Shown here piece by piece: positions 1-13,800 of a stretch of DNA of 64,000 nt. Made by a program: the position numbers and the translations under genes. This stretch comes from Tubulanus polymorphus (lineage: Eukaryota > Nemertea > Palaeonemertea > Tubulaniformes > Tubulanidae), in contig NC_134028.1 in the NCBI RefSeq assembly GCF_964204645.1, forward strand, positions 13,195,263 to 13,259,262, in the 5' to 3' direction. How positions within the stretch are numbered: position 1 is the first letter of the stretch; each line of letters starts with the position of its first letter. The notes beneath the pieces are model-generated. The model was not told the origin of the DNA and made no database searches. It saw nothing but the letters and a program-made list of their open reading frames with translations.

Positions 1-1019
1 GAGTAACGTTGATTATTTTATAACCAAATTTGAGCACTTATAAACATCAGAATCAAATAATAACCAAGCTGCACCATCTACACCAAGTACTGAATATATG
101 TGCCAATTTACAGAAAAATCCGTCCACACAAATACCTCAAATCGTGTCATAAAGAAACATCCACAGACAGACAGACATGACAACGATGCCAATGACCTTG
201 AAACTCTAGCCTAGGTACCAATATAATAAGGAAATACTAAGTTATTATACTATTCAGCGCCTCCTGGTGACCATATAGAATAACTAATTTCCTTAAAACT
301 CACCACAATCATAGACGATGTCATTTGCTACAACTTTGCAATTGATTGTGGTAATATATTATGCATTGGTACAAATATAATACAGAAATACTAAGATATT
401 GTATTATTCAATGCCCCCTGGTGGCCATATACAAAAACCAATGACCTTGAAACTCATCACAATCATAGAACACCTTATAAGCTACACTTATGCTACACTA
501 ATTCATTGTGGTAACAAAATATGCTTAGGGATCAATATAATGATTAAAAACTTTTTCCAACTACGAATGAGTACTGATGACACCAAGATGGCCGCCAATT
601 GCGTCATAATTGGCTGATCAAAAATACCTGTCTCATGTATAAAACATCCCTTTCCAAAGGATACCCATCAGCAATTGCAATGAGAAATGGCCAACCAGTA
701 GAAAGCTACAGGACTCAGAATTCGGGCCAAAATTGACATTTTGGGCACTAATAAGGTCATAGGACAGCCACCTTGAGTCCGATCGACCCAATCTTTGTTA
801 ACCTGATGGGCCCAGGGGAGATTCAAATAAAACGAAAGATCAAGGTAATTGATCAAAGCGTCTTCAAAATTTCCCTCCAAAAGTTCAAAAACGTGTTAAA
901 AGTGCTGATTTTAGAGAACAACAATGGCTGCCAGTACGGATGGACGGACGAACGGACGACAGATGAAAAGTAAACGCAATAGCCCGCTGGGACTTAAGTC
1001 CGATAAGGGCTAAAAAATG
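1..1019 (+). repeat. Hairpin-ended interspersed repeat, copy 1 (left end cut by window)
   Basis: This copy shares long blocks with copies at 5447-5987, 8828-9890 and 27000-27400: a CAATGACCTTGAAACTCA block, an 'AATTGGCTGATCAAAAATAC' block, a CAATTGCAATGAGAAATGGC-like block, and a 3' end at about 979-1015 made of an AGCCC...GGGCT hairpin followed by AAAAA. The first 230 bases match 8828-9250, once the foldback insert there is ignored. No coding capacity is seen. Confidence 0.75.
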
Positions 1020-1379
1020 GAATTTAATTTAGCAATACGGATCTTTTCCCGGCACTGAATCTACTTAGTATTTTGGGAAAGGTGCTGCCACTGTGATGAA
1101 AGGTTGAGTAGTGGGTTTTCCCCAAGAATGATAATATCTATTAATAAAGTTAGTAAAATTATCGTTTAAAAAGAAAATACAAAAAACAATTTCAATTTCA
1201 TGTGCTTGACTGAAATAGATTGGGACACACCAATACAAACCAAATATCAACACATTCCATCAAAGCATGAAAAATTTTCAAAATAATTTGATTCGATTTT
1301 TCGATTCATAGATAGATCAATGAAAAGTGAATTCAGCCCACTATCAGGTTGGCTAAAAGCCATACCAAATAATACAGTA

Positions 1380-1781
1380 CAGCCTAGAAGTAACATAACT
1401 CATAATGTGTCCGGTGTTCGTCAGAGATCGATGCGTTTTCGTTTTTGATAAAACGAAATAGAAATGCGAATCAAACCAGTTGCTACCGCGGTTCAAATTC
1501 AACGCATCAGGTGCGCCCACATCGAATGCACGTACGTATTAATAGAAGCTCCCTTCTTTTAGATTGCAACTTCTTTTATTTGGACGACTACTTGGTGAAA
1601 TACATGCAGTAACATTATAAACTCCTAATAGGAGCATTCGAAAAGCTTAATTTTGTAACAAATATTCATCCCTTACGAGTGTCGAACGCATTCGGAACTA
1701 AACGAAAACCAATTACAAACGCGGTTCGAATGATATAAAACTAAAAGCAAACGAAAACTGAGTTAAGTTCTTTCTAGGCTG
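1380..1781. mobile_element. 402-bp TA-flanked MITE (Tc1/mariner type)
   Basis: The ends form inverted repeats beginning CAGCCTAGAA, 20 of 23 positions matching, and TA dinucleotides flank both ends (1378-1379 and 1782-1783). It has no ORF. The right end lies 40 bp from the donor side of SEC31 exon h, inside the intron. TA duplications and this size fit a non-autonomous Tc1/mariner-type element; the parent family is not identified. Confidence 0.7.
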
Positions 1782-1821
1782 TACCATATGTTGTTGAACA
1801 GAAATTTCCATTGGTACTTAC

Positions 1822-1896
1822 ACTTTCGACAAGATTTGCACGATTGTACCCAATCAATTCTAAAAACTGTTGACGTGGATCTTTGTGAAAGTTAGT
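1822..1896 (-). CDS. SEC31A: SEC31 exon h (start of helical region)
   Basis: This 75-base micro-exon encodes 25 residues including [20 protein letters not shown]. The order (acidic/basic turn, then LELLGY-like motif) matches SEC31 directly after the FLK of the previous exon. The acceptor is GTTTTAG and the donor AGT/GTAAGT, phase 0. It is the last exon visible; the next should be left of the window or was missed. Confidence 0.9.
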
Positions 1897-4800
1897 CTAA
1901 AACAGAATAATACCATTTAAGTTAGACGAAAGACTGAAAAACTGTTAGAACTCTCAGGGGCGGATCCAGTGCTGAATTTTGGCTGCCTGAAAAGGGCACA
2001 TAATTCCCAATGTAACAGTCATTTTCAAAGGTTTTTCATGTTTTTTTGTGAGCGACCGGACACATGTATTTCCATTTACATTGTACTACTTTTCTGTGCA
2101 TATTTGGTATCGATTGGTAGAGAAATGACTAGATAGCAAGATTTTTAGAACAAGAGGACCAAAGGTCATGTTCTATCTGTCAGGGAGATTCTTCTAAATT
2201 CCCCCAATTGAATGGATGACAATCCAATTTCTCTGATTAACAGTAACAAACATTTATTCAGCCATCTTGGCATTTATTGTTCATGCTAAAGCATGCATAA
2301 CATTACAATTTTTGTAGCTAAAATTCGTATTTCCGAATAGTACTTCCCCAATTTGGTTTGATCGGCAATGCTCTTTCTATATGACCAGGCCCAGCGGTAT
2401 TGCAATAAGCCACTGGAGATATCTGCCGTATTTTTAAACCATAGCAGACTCAAGAATACCGCTATGCAGGACAGGAGGGCGGAACTCCCACCATAGGAAA
2501 GGATAAGTACTATTCGGAAATACAGATTTTAGCTACAAAAATTGTAAGATTTCCTTAGGTCGATAGAAAAACCACAGCTCAATCGCAAGTCGCAAGGTAA
2601 TTGGGAAAGAAGAGAGCACTTACCCAAGCACAGAATGGAACACTGTAGCATAAGGAAAACTGGTTGGTCACAGTGAGTGCGTCCAGCTCAGGGCCCCCAC
2701 GAAAATAATACTGCAATAATAATACTCCCGAAACATGAGCTTAATCTATGTACACGAATACACAGCTCGTGATCCTGACTATGTAAACATAAAAAATTCT
2801 ATGCTTAAGAGTTTGATCCGAAAGAACGGACACCTTGAGCTATAACAAGACCGAGTGAAGCTAATGAGCCTATCTGGACTGTGTCATCCGGTAAATAAAA
2901 GGACATCAAATTGGAAGGAGATTCCAATCCGAAAGAACTGACACCTTGAGCTATAACAACAGCACCGAGTGAAGCTAATGAGCCTAACTGGCCTGTAACA
3001 TCCTGTAAATAAGAGGATGTAAAAGTGGAAGGAGGATTCCAAAAGGCCGTAGGAAAGGGCTGCGCAGGAAGTAGCCAAAGACCTCACCGGGTGAGAAACA
3101 ACCCCCTCCAAGGAAAGATTCTCCCTAAATAAGATGTCCTTGATAAACGACGTGACCCAGGGAGCACAGAATCTTGAGAAATGTCACCTTTTAGGTGATC
3201 AAGAAGTGGAATAAACAACTGCTCACGTGGACCCCTCATAATAATTAACAAAAAGTGGACACCTCCAATTGAACCGGGTGGCAAATAGATCCAGCAGCGG
3301 ATTGACGAACATGTCTCAAACCCAATTGGCTACTTCTTGGTGGAGGACCCGGTCCGTCTCAATAACCTGACCTCGACAAGAAAGAGCATCCGCCATAACC
3401 TTCCTTTTCCCTGCCAGATGTGCAACAGTCAGGGAAACAATCGGGAATAGGCTTACCTGTAGTAACTCCGGTAGCTTTGCATACAATAATAAATCGAAAA
3501 TCTTCTCGAAATCGCGGAAATCCCTTAGCATAAGAAATTTCGATGCTAACCGAACCGGATGATCAGAGCCCGGTGACACCCGGACCAGACTGGTGCTTGA
3601 AGCTACTGGACCTGACCTGATGTCCTGTGCCGGCATCCCGACTATCGCATGCTGATACCTGGGAAATACCTGAGACCGGTTCAGAACCAGTAGTCGAAAA
3701 ACTAAACCGGCTAGAACAGCTGAACCGGTGAAAGACCGGCGCCAAGTGATTGACCGGTGACCATTACCGTAGAAGCAATGATGTTTGTTTGGCAATACTT
3801 TAAATGGCATGTATTGTACAACAAAAGTGTATGGTACAAATGATGAGTATCAACACAGCATTTTGTGAACAAGTCATTTTCAGTCACGTCTCCAAAGCCA
3901 TATCGAAATATGATGAAGACAACAATGTTACAAATATACATGCATAGCGGGGATAGCAGGTTTTCTGCATTAATGATACTGGTACTTGAACTACTTGGAA
4001 GCAGTAAAAATTTGTATTGAAATGATTTGTCAGAATTGTACTCCATACAATTCAATCAGTGCAGTTGGTGCTACAAACATACACTATAGCTGAATCACAT
4101 AGCGGTGGATCAGTCAAGCCTCCTCCCATGAATTATCAAAAGGGCACCTCAGTCCGGGAAAATTTATAATGTTTTGCGGTTCCCTGGAATCACATCAAAA
4201 CAAGAAATGATGTCTCTGTTAAAAAACAATTTTCATCTTTTTTAAAAACACAAAGCGATTTTATGGTGATGATGCTCAAAAATTCCCTTGCAATAATGCT
4301 ACATTCATACATTATGATAGCGTCCCAATATCCTAAGTACCATGACTTACCTTAAGGAATTTCCAAATGTTTTTGTCATGCTCATCCGTAGAGTTTTCAA
4401 TCTTTAAATTGCAAAATTCAGTCAATTGATGATTCGACAAAGCAGTCTCGAGTTGGTTTGAACTATGTAAAATATCTGCCTCAGTGACCACCTGACTAAC
4501 ATGTACTTCACGTGGTGTAGGTTGATGCTGCTGTTGTTGCTGATCCAATTTAGTATTGCCAAATGATATCAACTTTCCACCAAACTAGAATAAGTAAATT
4601 AACTAAATTAAATCTAGGCCAATGAGATTCATAAAAGTGTTCCAACAAGAAATCAATGATCTTAAGAGATCCAACTCATAAATAAATTGCCCATGGGCAA
4701 AGTGTGGTTTACCTTGATAGCTAGAGGTTGTTTGGAGTAAGGGCATTGCTTGAAAAATCTTTTTAATTCATGACATCGAAGTTCTAGAAGTTTATTTTGT

Positions 4801-7800
4801 ATTTTATCTTTCTTTAAGAATTATGTTGTAGCAAATAAGACCAAAGATAAACATTTGTTTGTGGTCTACGTCCAAAATTTCGTAGGGCACAGGTAGGCGC
4901 GGCAGGGAAACTACTTTGTATTTTCAAAAATATATTTTTCACGATATGAAAAAATATTCAAATAAAATTCATATGACAGAAAACAGTACTTTTCATATTT
5001 TTAATATGAATCTACGAGTGTAGTCCTTCTAAAATCAATTTTAATTCATAATATTATTTCATATTTATCAGTGTAGCCTGCAATAAATTACCCTTAGAGT
5101 CTTGAACTCATCAACAAAGTGATGTCACCCGGCACCAGTCTTTACGTCCGTTAGCTGCTTCAAGGTCATCGCTAAATTTGTGATTTTTGGTAATTTTTTT
5201 ATATTTTTAGTGATATTTAGCATTCAAAGTGAGGTTTTATCGAATTCAACACATTGTCAGGATATCATACTTAAAGGATTACACGTGACTATGTATAGTA
5301 AGTAAAATATCGCTAACTAAAAACTTGAAGCGAGAGATTTTTATTGCAAATGAACTAGAACATGGAGGATTTAGGATCCAATTTCTGGTTCTGACTAGCG
5401 CCATCAAACGAGAAATTCCAGAACTTGAATTTGTCGATATCCCATATTGCGTCATAATTGGCTGATCAAAAATACCTGTCCCATGTATAAAACATCCCTT
5501 TCCAAAGAATACCCATCAGCAATTGCAATGAGAAATGGCAAACCAGTAGGAAGCTACAGGACTCAGAATTCGGGCAAAAATTGACATTTTTGGGCACTTA
5601 AAAGGTCATGAGCGGCCATCTTGAGTCCTATCGACCCAATTTTTGTTACACTGATGGGCCCTGGGGAGATCCAAATATATACGAGAGATCAAGGTGATCA
5701 AAGCGTCTTCAAAATTTTCCTCAAAAACTTCAAAAATGTGTAAAAAGTGCTGATTTTGGCGAACAACAATGGCTGCCAGTCGGCCATCTTGATTCTGACA
5801 GGGCCAGGTTTTGGGCTGAATATGTGTCTAGGGTAGATACATGTGTAACCCAAATATCAAGACATTACATTGAAGCGTCTTCAAAACTTCCCAAAATGAC
5901 TGGATTCCGTCTACGGACGGACGGATGACGGACGAAAAGTGAACGCAATAGCCCGCTGGGACTAAAGTCCCAAGTGGGTTAAAACTGTTCATGTAAAAAA
6001 AAAGAAAATTATAAGGATCGCAAAGAGAAGTTGTCTGATTTAAAGATTGTTGTAGAAACTCCATTGGAGAGAATGTTAAAGAAGTTTTATCAAATTTTGT
6101 ACCCTACAATAAATTCTTTCCCATCATCACACAACTAATTGAGATCATTCATAGCACCCCAATTTCAAATGCATGGCCAGAGAGAGCTGTAAGTGGTGCC
6201 GTAAAGAGAATTAAAACCAAGTCAAGATGTAGGCTTTCTTAATCAATTCTGCCCAATTCACGTCAAATAATTGAGGCACCATTTCAGAACTGGTTGAAAG
6301 CGAAAAATCAGAGAAAGCTGCCAAACTTTTACCAAAGCCAAACCCAAAATATGTCTTCTGAGCATATTTGCTATAAATGTCATGTACCACACAGTGAATT
6401 ATATTTGAATATGTAGAGACGTTGCAGATGCGAATGTACCATGGGTTTCGGTATTGACTTAGAACTTGAAAAGTGAATGGAAATAACTGTGTTGATGCGG
6501 TGCATGTTTAATCTATACTATCAAGGTAAAACGTCAGTAAATATACTTACCATGGCCACCGGATAAAGTCTGCTCTCGGCACAATCACCAAGAACCCATG
6601 GCATAGGCCAATGACCATGCAGTCCATTGGGTACAAGCTTCACATCCATGATTCAACATGAGTGTCTTGAAGCTGTTCACAGACTGAACCTTAAGGCCAA
6701 CTGCTAGCTGTACCCTGAGGGCCAAAGCTAGTTTTATGATTGACCAAGTGGAACAAGAAATCAATATTCACCAGCGGAAGAACGACAGTTACGCAAGTTT
6801 AATTATGAACATTTTGGACTTGACAATTTTGATCCTGTGAGGCAATGACATAAAACAACTAAAACTTGAGCATTAACTACTTGGGACAAACAAAATCAGA
6901 AGATGCTATGTAAGTTTTTCAAATTTCAGGGCAGTACATATTAAACCAGGATGGCCGGTTACTGTTGAAATCAAGTTCAGCAACTGAGTGAATTTGGCTT
7001 TCAATAGTTTCATTCATGATAGCTTTTAATAGTAATGCAATTAAGGCCCAAGCTTAAAGCTCAAGTGCCCTCTAAATAGAATATTGTGTAAAACCTATTT
7101 TCTAAATGTGATATGTCTATAAATGATAAGTGTGTTAACTAATTTTGATTTTAGTAAAGCCATTACTGAGAAAGAAGACTTTAAAGTCGGCTATTTTCAC
7201 CAGTTTGCCGTACACAGCAGGTGCGCGTTTGCTGTGAAAAACCCACAATGGCTGACATCATTGTAGTCAAACACACATTTCCACGTGAGCTGTACCACTG
7301 AAGGATAACTAACTTAAGTACGCTTTATGAATAGCGAAGCTATGGCAAACTAATAGATTTGATTTAAAACAATGAACTTAGCTTTATTAGACAGACTTAA
7401 AAACAATCCGTGGTGAAATAAGCAGTGTACGTCTGAAATAATCCAACAGTTTCCAGTCTCTTATCCCGCACCGCATAATCACCATTCGTAGCGTATTTAA
7501 TCCTTTTAGAAGTTGTTTAAGATTCCTAAATTCTTTCGGATGATACTGTTATACATAACACAACAAACATACAATGGATAGCCAGCAGTAGAACTGTGAA
7601 TAAACCGAAGGAATGATGTTGTTTTATAGATTTTATAGATGTGTCCTGAGTTCACACACGTGTATGTTTGTTTGGCAAAGATGATGCATGAATGTGGCGC
7701 TGCGGCCAAGATGCATACGCTATATAGGTCAATGATCCAGTTATTTAATTTTACTGATCTAAGACACATAAGTGATTTTTTTTCTATAAGGCTGATCCCA

Positions 7801-10800
7801 GGTCATCATTTATATACTTATGTATCATTTAAAAAGTAAAACACAAAAAGTAGGGATTAGACGGCACTTGACCTTTAAAACGTTTTTAAATGTGACACCA
7901 TGTCTTCGCATGACCATTCAAAAATTAAAATGTGGGTCTGTTGATGCACGTCTGTATGCACGTGGTAAAAACACTTATCTTCTCCGTGGGAAGCGTTATC
8001 TATTACTACACATAATTGATACATAAATGGTAAACGGTTAACGCCTTATTGCTGACAATGCAATCACCTCGTGTTGTACACTAAGTAGGCCTATCATAAA
8101 TATCAAAATCATCGGTGTTGCAAACTAAATACAAGATAGCCGGACTCCAACGATTGCTAACTAAATACAAGATAGCCGGGCTCCAACAATTGCTAACGTA
8201 AGGGCATAAAAATGACGGGTTCAATTGATGACACTTAATGCCATCTTTAATTACTTTAGATTAGTTCTCAGCATTGATCAAAACACGGATCTTGGGAGTG
8301 TGGTGTCATCACTGCGGAAAATGGTGGATGCACGCTACCTGCTGTGGTGCGCTGATAATATTTTCGGTGTTTAAATGATGTCTTTTTGGAAAAAAATTAA
8401 CTCTATTCATCAAAATACCTTGTCTGTTTTGTGGAATACGTAGTTAAACTTTGACTTTGTCATCAATATTTCTTGCGTCTGTGATTGAAGCTCCCGTACT
8501 CAGTAAATTCGAGTGATATATTCGGGGCGGAAATCCCAGCTGGCTAATTAATTTACGCTGGTTTTTACGTAAAGAGTAGCGACCGTCTGAAACTGCAAAG
8601 AATGATCCGGCCTTATCCGAATTCCAAAAGTCTTCACTGCGTAGTGTCCGGAGCAATCCCTAGGCTCTCGGCACTAGCGCTGAATATCGCGCGCAAGGCG
8701 TTAGACTAGATCAGCGTGCCCGTACTGTATGAGTGTATCATATCTCCATGTACAAGCGTGTTCTGTGATACACAAAGCGAGTGTATTGAGCGTCACCGTA
8801 GTAACACGCCACAACGTCTTGAACTAACGAGTAACGTTGATTATTTTATAACCAAATTTGAGCACTTAAAAACATCAGAATCAAATAATAACCAAGCTGC
8901 ACCATCTACACCAAGTACAGAATATATGTCCCAATTTACCGGTTCCTGAACTTCGCTGAAAAAGCTGAATCACTGAAACGCTGAAAAAAGAACGCTGAAA
9001 TTTCAGGGAATTCCCGAAAAACACTGAAATTTCTGGGAATTCCCGAAAAAAGCTGAAATCGTGCTAGGAACCGACAATACACGTTTTGAACTTTTTTTTC
9101 CGGAGCGGGGCCGCGTTTCAGTGTTTCAGCTTTTTCAGCGAAGTTCAGGAACCGCCAATTTACAGAAACATCGGTCCATACTAACAGCTTAAATCCTGTC
9201 ATAAAGAAACATCCACAGACAGACAGACATGACGACGATGCCAATGACCTTGAAACTCACCACAATCATAGAACATGTTATGAGCAACAACTTTGCAATT
9301 GATTGTGGTAACAAAATATACTTAGGTGTCAATATAATGTGGAAAAACTGTTTTCCACCTACTAACGAGTACTGATGGCACTAAGATGGCTGCCAATTGC
9401 GTGATAATTGGCTGATCAAAAATACCTGTCACATGTATTGAAGATCCCTTTCAACAGAATCGCCAACACAAATTTCAATGAAAAAATGGCAAACCAGTAG
9501 GAAGCTACAGGACACAGATTCAGGCGAAAATTGACATTTTTGACAAAGGTCACAGGACAGCCATGTTGAGTCTGATCGACCCTATTTATCTTAGGCTGAT
9601 AGGCCCATGGGGGATACAACTATATACGATAGATCAAGATAATTGATGAAAGCTTCTTCTAAATTTTCGTCGAAAAAATATGTAAAAAGTGCTGGTTTCG
9701 GCGAACAACAATGTCTAGGGTAGATACAAGTGTAACCCAACTATTGAGATGTTACAATGAAGCGTCTTCAAAACTTCCCAAAATAACTGGATTCCTTCTA
9801 CGGACGGACAGATGCACGCTTGGACAGATGATGGACAAAAAGTGAACGCAATAGCCCGCTGGAACTTAAAGTCCCAAGTGGGCCAAAAATAAATCAATGG
9901 CCACAATTATTCTGGAGGGAGTACTGGCATACAGATGCAGGCAGTGAAAATACTCTCAGGATAAGGGTTTTGAAATGAATATTTCATAATGTTCAAAAAG
10001 TGCTATATAACGCGGAAAAACAATGGTTGGAAAAAAATTTCCACTCTGATCAGGCGAATTTTTTAGGTTCCATCTCCAAATTTACAAAGGACAAATCTTA
10101 CGAAGAAAAGTGAATACAATAGCCCACTAGGGCTAGCTCCAAATGGGCTAAGAATGTTTTTCTGATTTTTGCGTACTGGCAATAATGTTGCCATGAAGTG
10201 AGAAACAGGGTTAATTTTTTAGTCCAAAGAAAATGAGTGAAAAGCAAAATACGAAACTTACACCAAAGCTGGCACCACATGGACGTCGTAGCCATTTAGG
10301 AGGCTTTTTAAGTGGCACGATCGGACTGCCTGTATTAGGCTGCTGTTGGAACTGTGCCTGAGCTTGATGAAAAGGATCACTAGGAAATGAATCATTCATC
10401 TAGAAATAAAAGCAAACAATATCATATCCAGACTGATATTCATTAATGAACATAACAAGAATGACTGAATCTTTAAGTCTTGCTTAGCTGTCTTAATGCA
10501 TTGGTTATTGTGTCAATAACAAGATAACTCCTTTTACCACTGTAAGATTCCTATCTATACAGGATTATACAGAAAAAGTGTTACCTAAGCTTAAAGATTA
10601 GACATCCATTAACCATAAATTTTCTTTAGGGGGGGGGGAAGGAATTACATTGGCAGACCATGTCATGAGCTACAACTTAGCAATTGATTGTGGTAAAAAA
10701 ATATACATAGATACTAATATAATATCGAAATACTAAGTTAGTGTATTATTCAATGCCGCCTAGTGGCCATACACAAAATCCAATGACCAATTGATCAAAG

Positions 10801-13800
10801 TGTCATCAAATTACCCTCGAAAACTTGAACAAGAGGACTTCAAAGTCCTGAGGTTCGAAGAAGCAAAGGAGGATGTATTAGAGAAGTTTGTCTAAAAAAT
10901 AAATTGCCCATGGGCAAAGTGTGGTTTACCTTGAGAGCTAGAGGTTGTTTGGGGTAAGGGTATTGCTTGAAAAATCTTTTTAATTCGTGACTTCAAAGTT
11001 CTACAAGTTTAAATATTGTATTTTATCTTTCTTAAAGGATTATTTTGTAGTCAAATAAGACCAAAGATATACATCTGTTTACGGTCCACATCCAAAATTT
11101 CGTAGGGTACAGGTAGGCACGGCGTGGAAACTGTTATATTTTCAAAGAAATTTTTTCATAATATGAAAAAACATTCAAATAAAATTCATATGATGTCACA
11201 TATCAGAGGGTGGCTGAATGTATGGCCGCGGATGCTAATATACCGGTGCAGTAAGAAATCGGCGTATTAGATCGTTTTAAATCCTGGAATTTACCACTAC
11301 AATATTCAGACCTCGACCTATACCTATAGTTTGCTGCTTAGAATTTTCAGGTCACAAGAAATTACAATTTATTACAAATTCTATCAAACAAAAAACACAG
11401 CGCTCATCTTCTGCAGATGAAATGTCAAACGCGCCAGCAAGCAGCGTTACAGTATCACTATAGTAGTGTGTACTGTACGCGCGTGTGTTTGTGTGCAACA
11501 ATCTTATCTAATGATTTCCGCGCGCAGGTGCAAGCCTTGTGTAAGTGAATGTTCGCTTACACTTCAATGTCAATCAAATCAATCGGGTATCAAAATGAAA
11601 CAATACCTATGGCGGATAATAATTACATTCTCAACAGTAATGAGCATTTGAATTGGCACATATACGGCACCTAGTCCAATGAAACGTTCGCCATTCTATG
11701 GCTTTCCCATAATTATTTTTTAAGCGCCGGAATTCCCCGTATATCCCAAAAACAGCCAATCACATTCGCTCGTAGAGACGAGGTCAATGCAATTTTATAC
11801 GCGACAGCTAAGAATTTTCCCGCCAAAACAGTTTTTCGTATAATTTCAACAATGTTGACCATGTCAGCGACGGAGGTTCGCCATGTCTTCAATCGCATCG
11901 ATTATACGTCGTTTAAGCCGAGAACAATGAACCTCCAAAATGATATTTTTTATGCAGAATAAAATTTGATTGAATTTGTAGTTTGAGCACATGGCTAATT
12001 AGCATATCAAGGTCATCCATCCGAGAAAAAGCTATTTTCCCAGACTGCATAAATGACAATGATATTTTCTTTAGTGCAAATAAAAATATTCCTCCAAAAA
12101 TCAAGTCAACTAAAGATTTCACAGAAATCGATCTTGAAATACAATTTTAGATCTTAAAATAAAACCCAGAAGTAAAACGGTAAACGATACCGCTGGTTCA
12201 CACGTGAACACCTGCTGATCTCTGCGGCTAAGCCAATCACAGAGGAGTCTTTGCTTTCTGATTGGCTTTTTAAAACAGATAATTTTGCGTTCAGATTTTC
12301 GCAAAAAAAGATCATATAAATTTTAACATCAAAATCCAGCTTCATGAGGTTAGAGAATGGATAATGTTCTAATGAATGATTTGTATGAATACATGCTCAG
12401 TTGCACAGTCAAAGAGCCTTAGCTCCGGAAGCCATATCATCAAATGTGAAATTTCATCTTACCTTGGTTCTGGTCAGAAACTCTTACCCATCGTATCTCA
12501 AAAAATTGGAAACTCGGAGAATGACACGTGGGAGACTGGTAATATAATCTGCTTGATTCCGGAAGCAATTTTTATCTGATTGGAAATGTGTTCAAACAGA
12601 AATTATAGTTATGCGGCGAGCCTGATCGATTAAATTTCACGATTGCGTCTGGTCAAACTGTAAATCGTCGTTGTATGTCTTACGTGTTAATTCAAGGAAA
12701 GAATGGAGTAACGTATCCTGTTAGAGTCAAGGGTATAGACAGAATAACTGACAAAGCACCATCTATTATTATAAAACCGTTTGCAAATAAATTCGGTCTA
12801 GGTGAAAAATCGATTTCTAGGAAAGGTGGTCATATTGACATTTTAACGTCAATGGATCGCAATAAGTAGCTGCTTCCAAAGAGATAGAAACCTGGTGCAC
12901 CAACCTAATCATTGAATGGCACTTTACAACACTGACCGCAGCTCATCAGAATGGTGCGTACAATCACTCATAAAATCAGTAACAAAGGAGATGAACTGTA
13001 GTATGATAGGTGTAAATTCGACGACTGCGCTGGAATTTCAAACACTTGTATTTGCAGCGATCAACTTAGTGACAAACGACCAATCGGATTGTTACCGTCG
13101 GATCCAAATGACGGCAGCTATATTCGTCTAACGATCTACTACTTGGTCGATAGGGTATTTCTGTGCCGCAAGGCCCCTTCGATGACACAAAGGACACCAG
13201 AAAAAGAGTTGATTTCATACTGAAACTTGTCAAATCATTCAGGGATAGGTGGTATAGAGACGTTTTCCCACACTCATACCGAGGAAAGAAATGGTCTATA
13301 ATGTGCCGAGATGTATAAGTCGACGATTACGTTCTACTATCGGATCCAGCATCGTAACACCGGAAATGGACTTAAGGTCGGGTGACACACGTTTTCCCTG
13401 GTAATGACGGTAAAGTTCGTAAAGTGAAAGTAAAGACATCAAGGAATGTCATTGAACATCCGATAACTAAAATCGTTGTACTCTTGCCGGTCGAAGAACA
13501 GTGAATTGTAGAATCCCGTCGTTAGTAATGGTAAGTTATAGTTGAATCTAGTTTAAATGTTTCATATCATGTATGTATATTTAAGGTAAAAGGTATAGGG
13601 TACGTATAGGTATAGGGTATATAATGTATATTGTTTGTATTTTATTTCATGTTATATTTAACTAATGATAATTAACTGTACGTCTATTAGGACGTACTTA
13701 GGTTATGTCTTGGCAATTTGTGCCGTGTCCGGGAGGGTGTTTCATTTATAAGTTTTCATTTTCCTCCACATACCTTAGTTATTCTTATTTTCTCTGAATC

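Noticed and set aside
3316-3810. Host gene encoded by the 164-codon minus-strand ORF
   Set aside because: Its informative part is the RNase H tail of a DIRS-like element and the motif continues in another frame; the rest is unmatched.
10211-10399. Start codon of a separate protein at the ATG of 10399
   Set aside because: The ATG directly follows a splice acceptor and the frame continues SEC31 in phase from exon e; the last residues of the ORF are intron.
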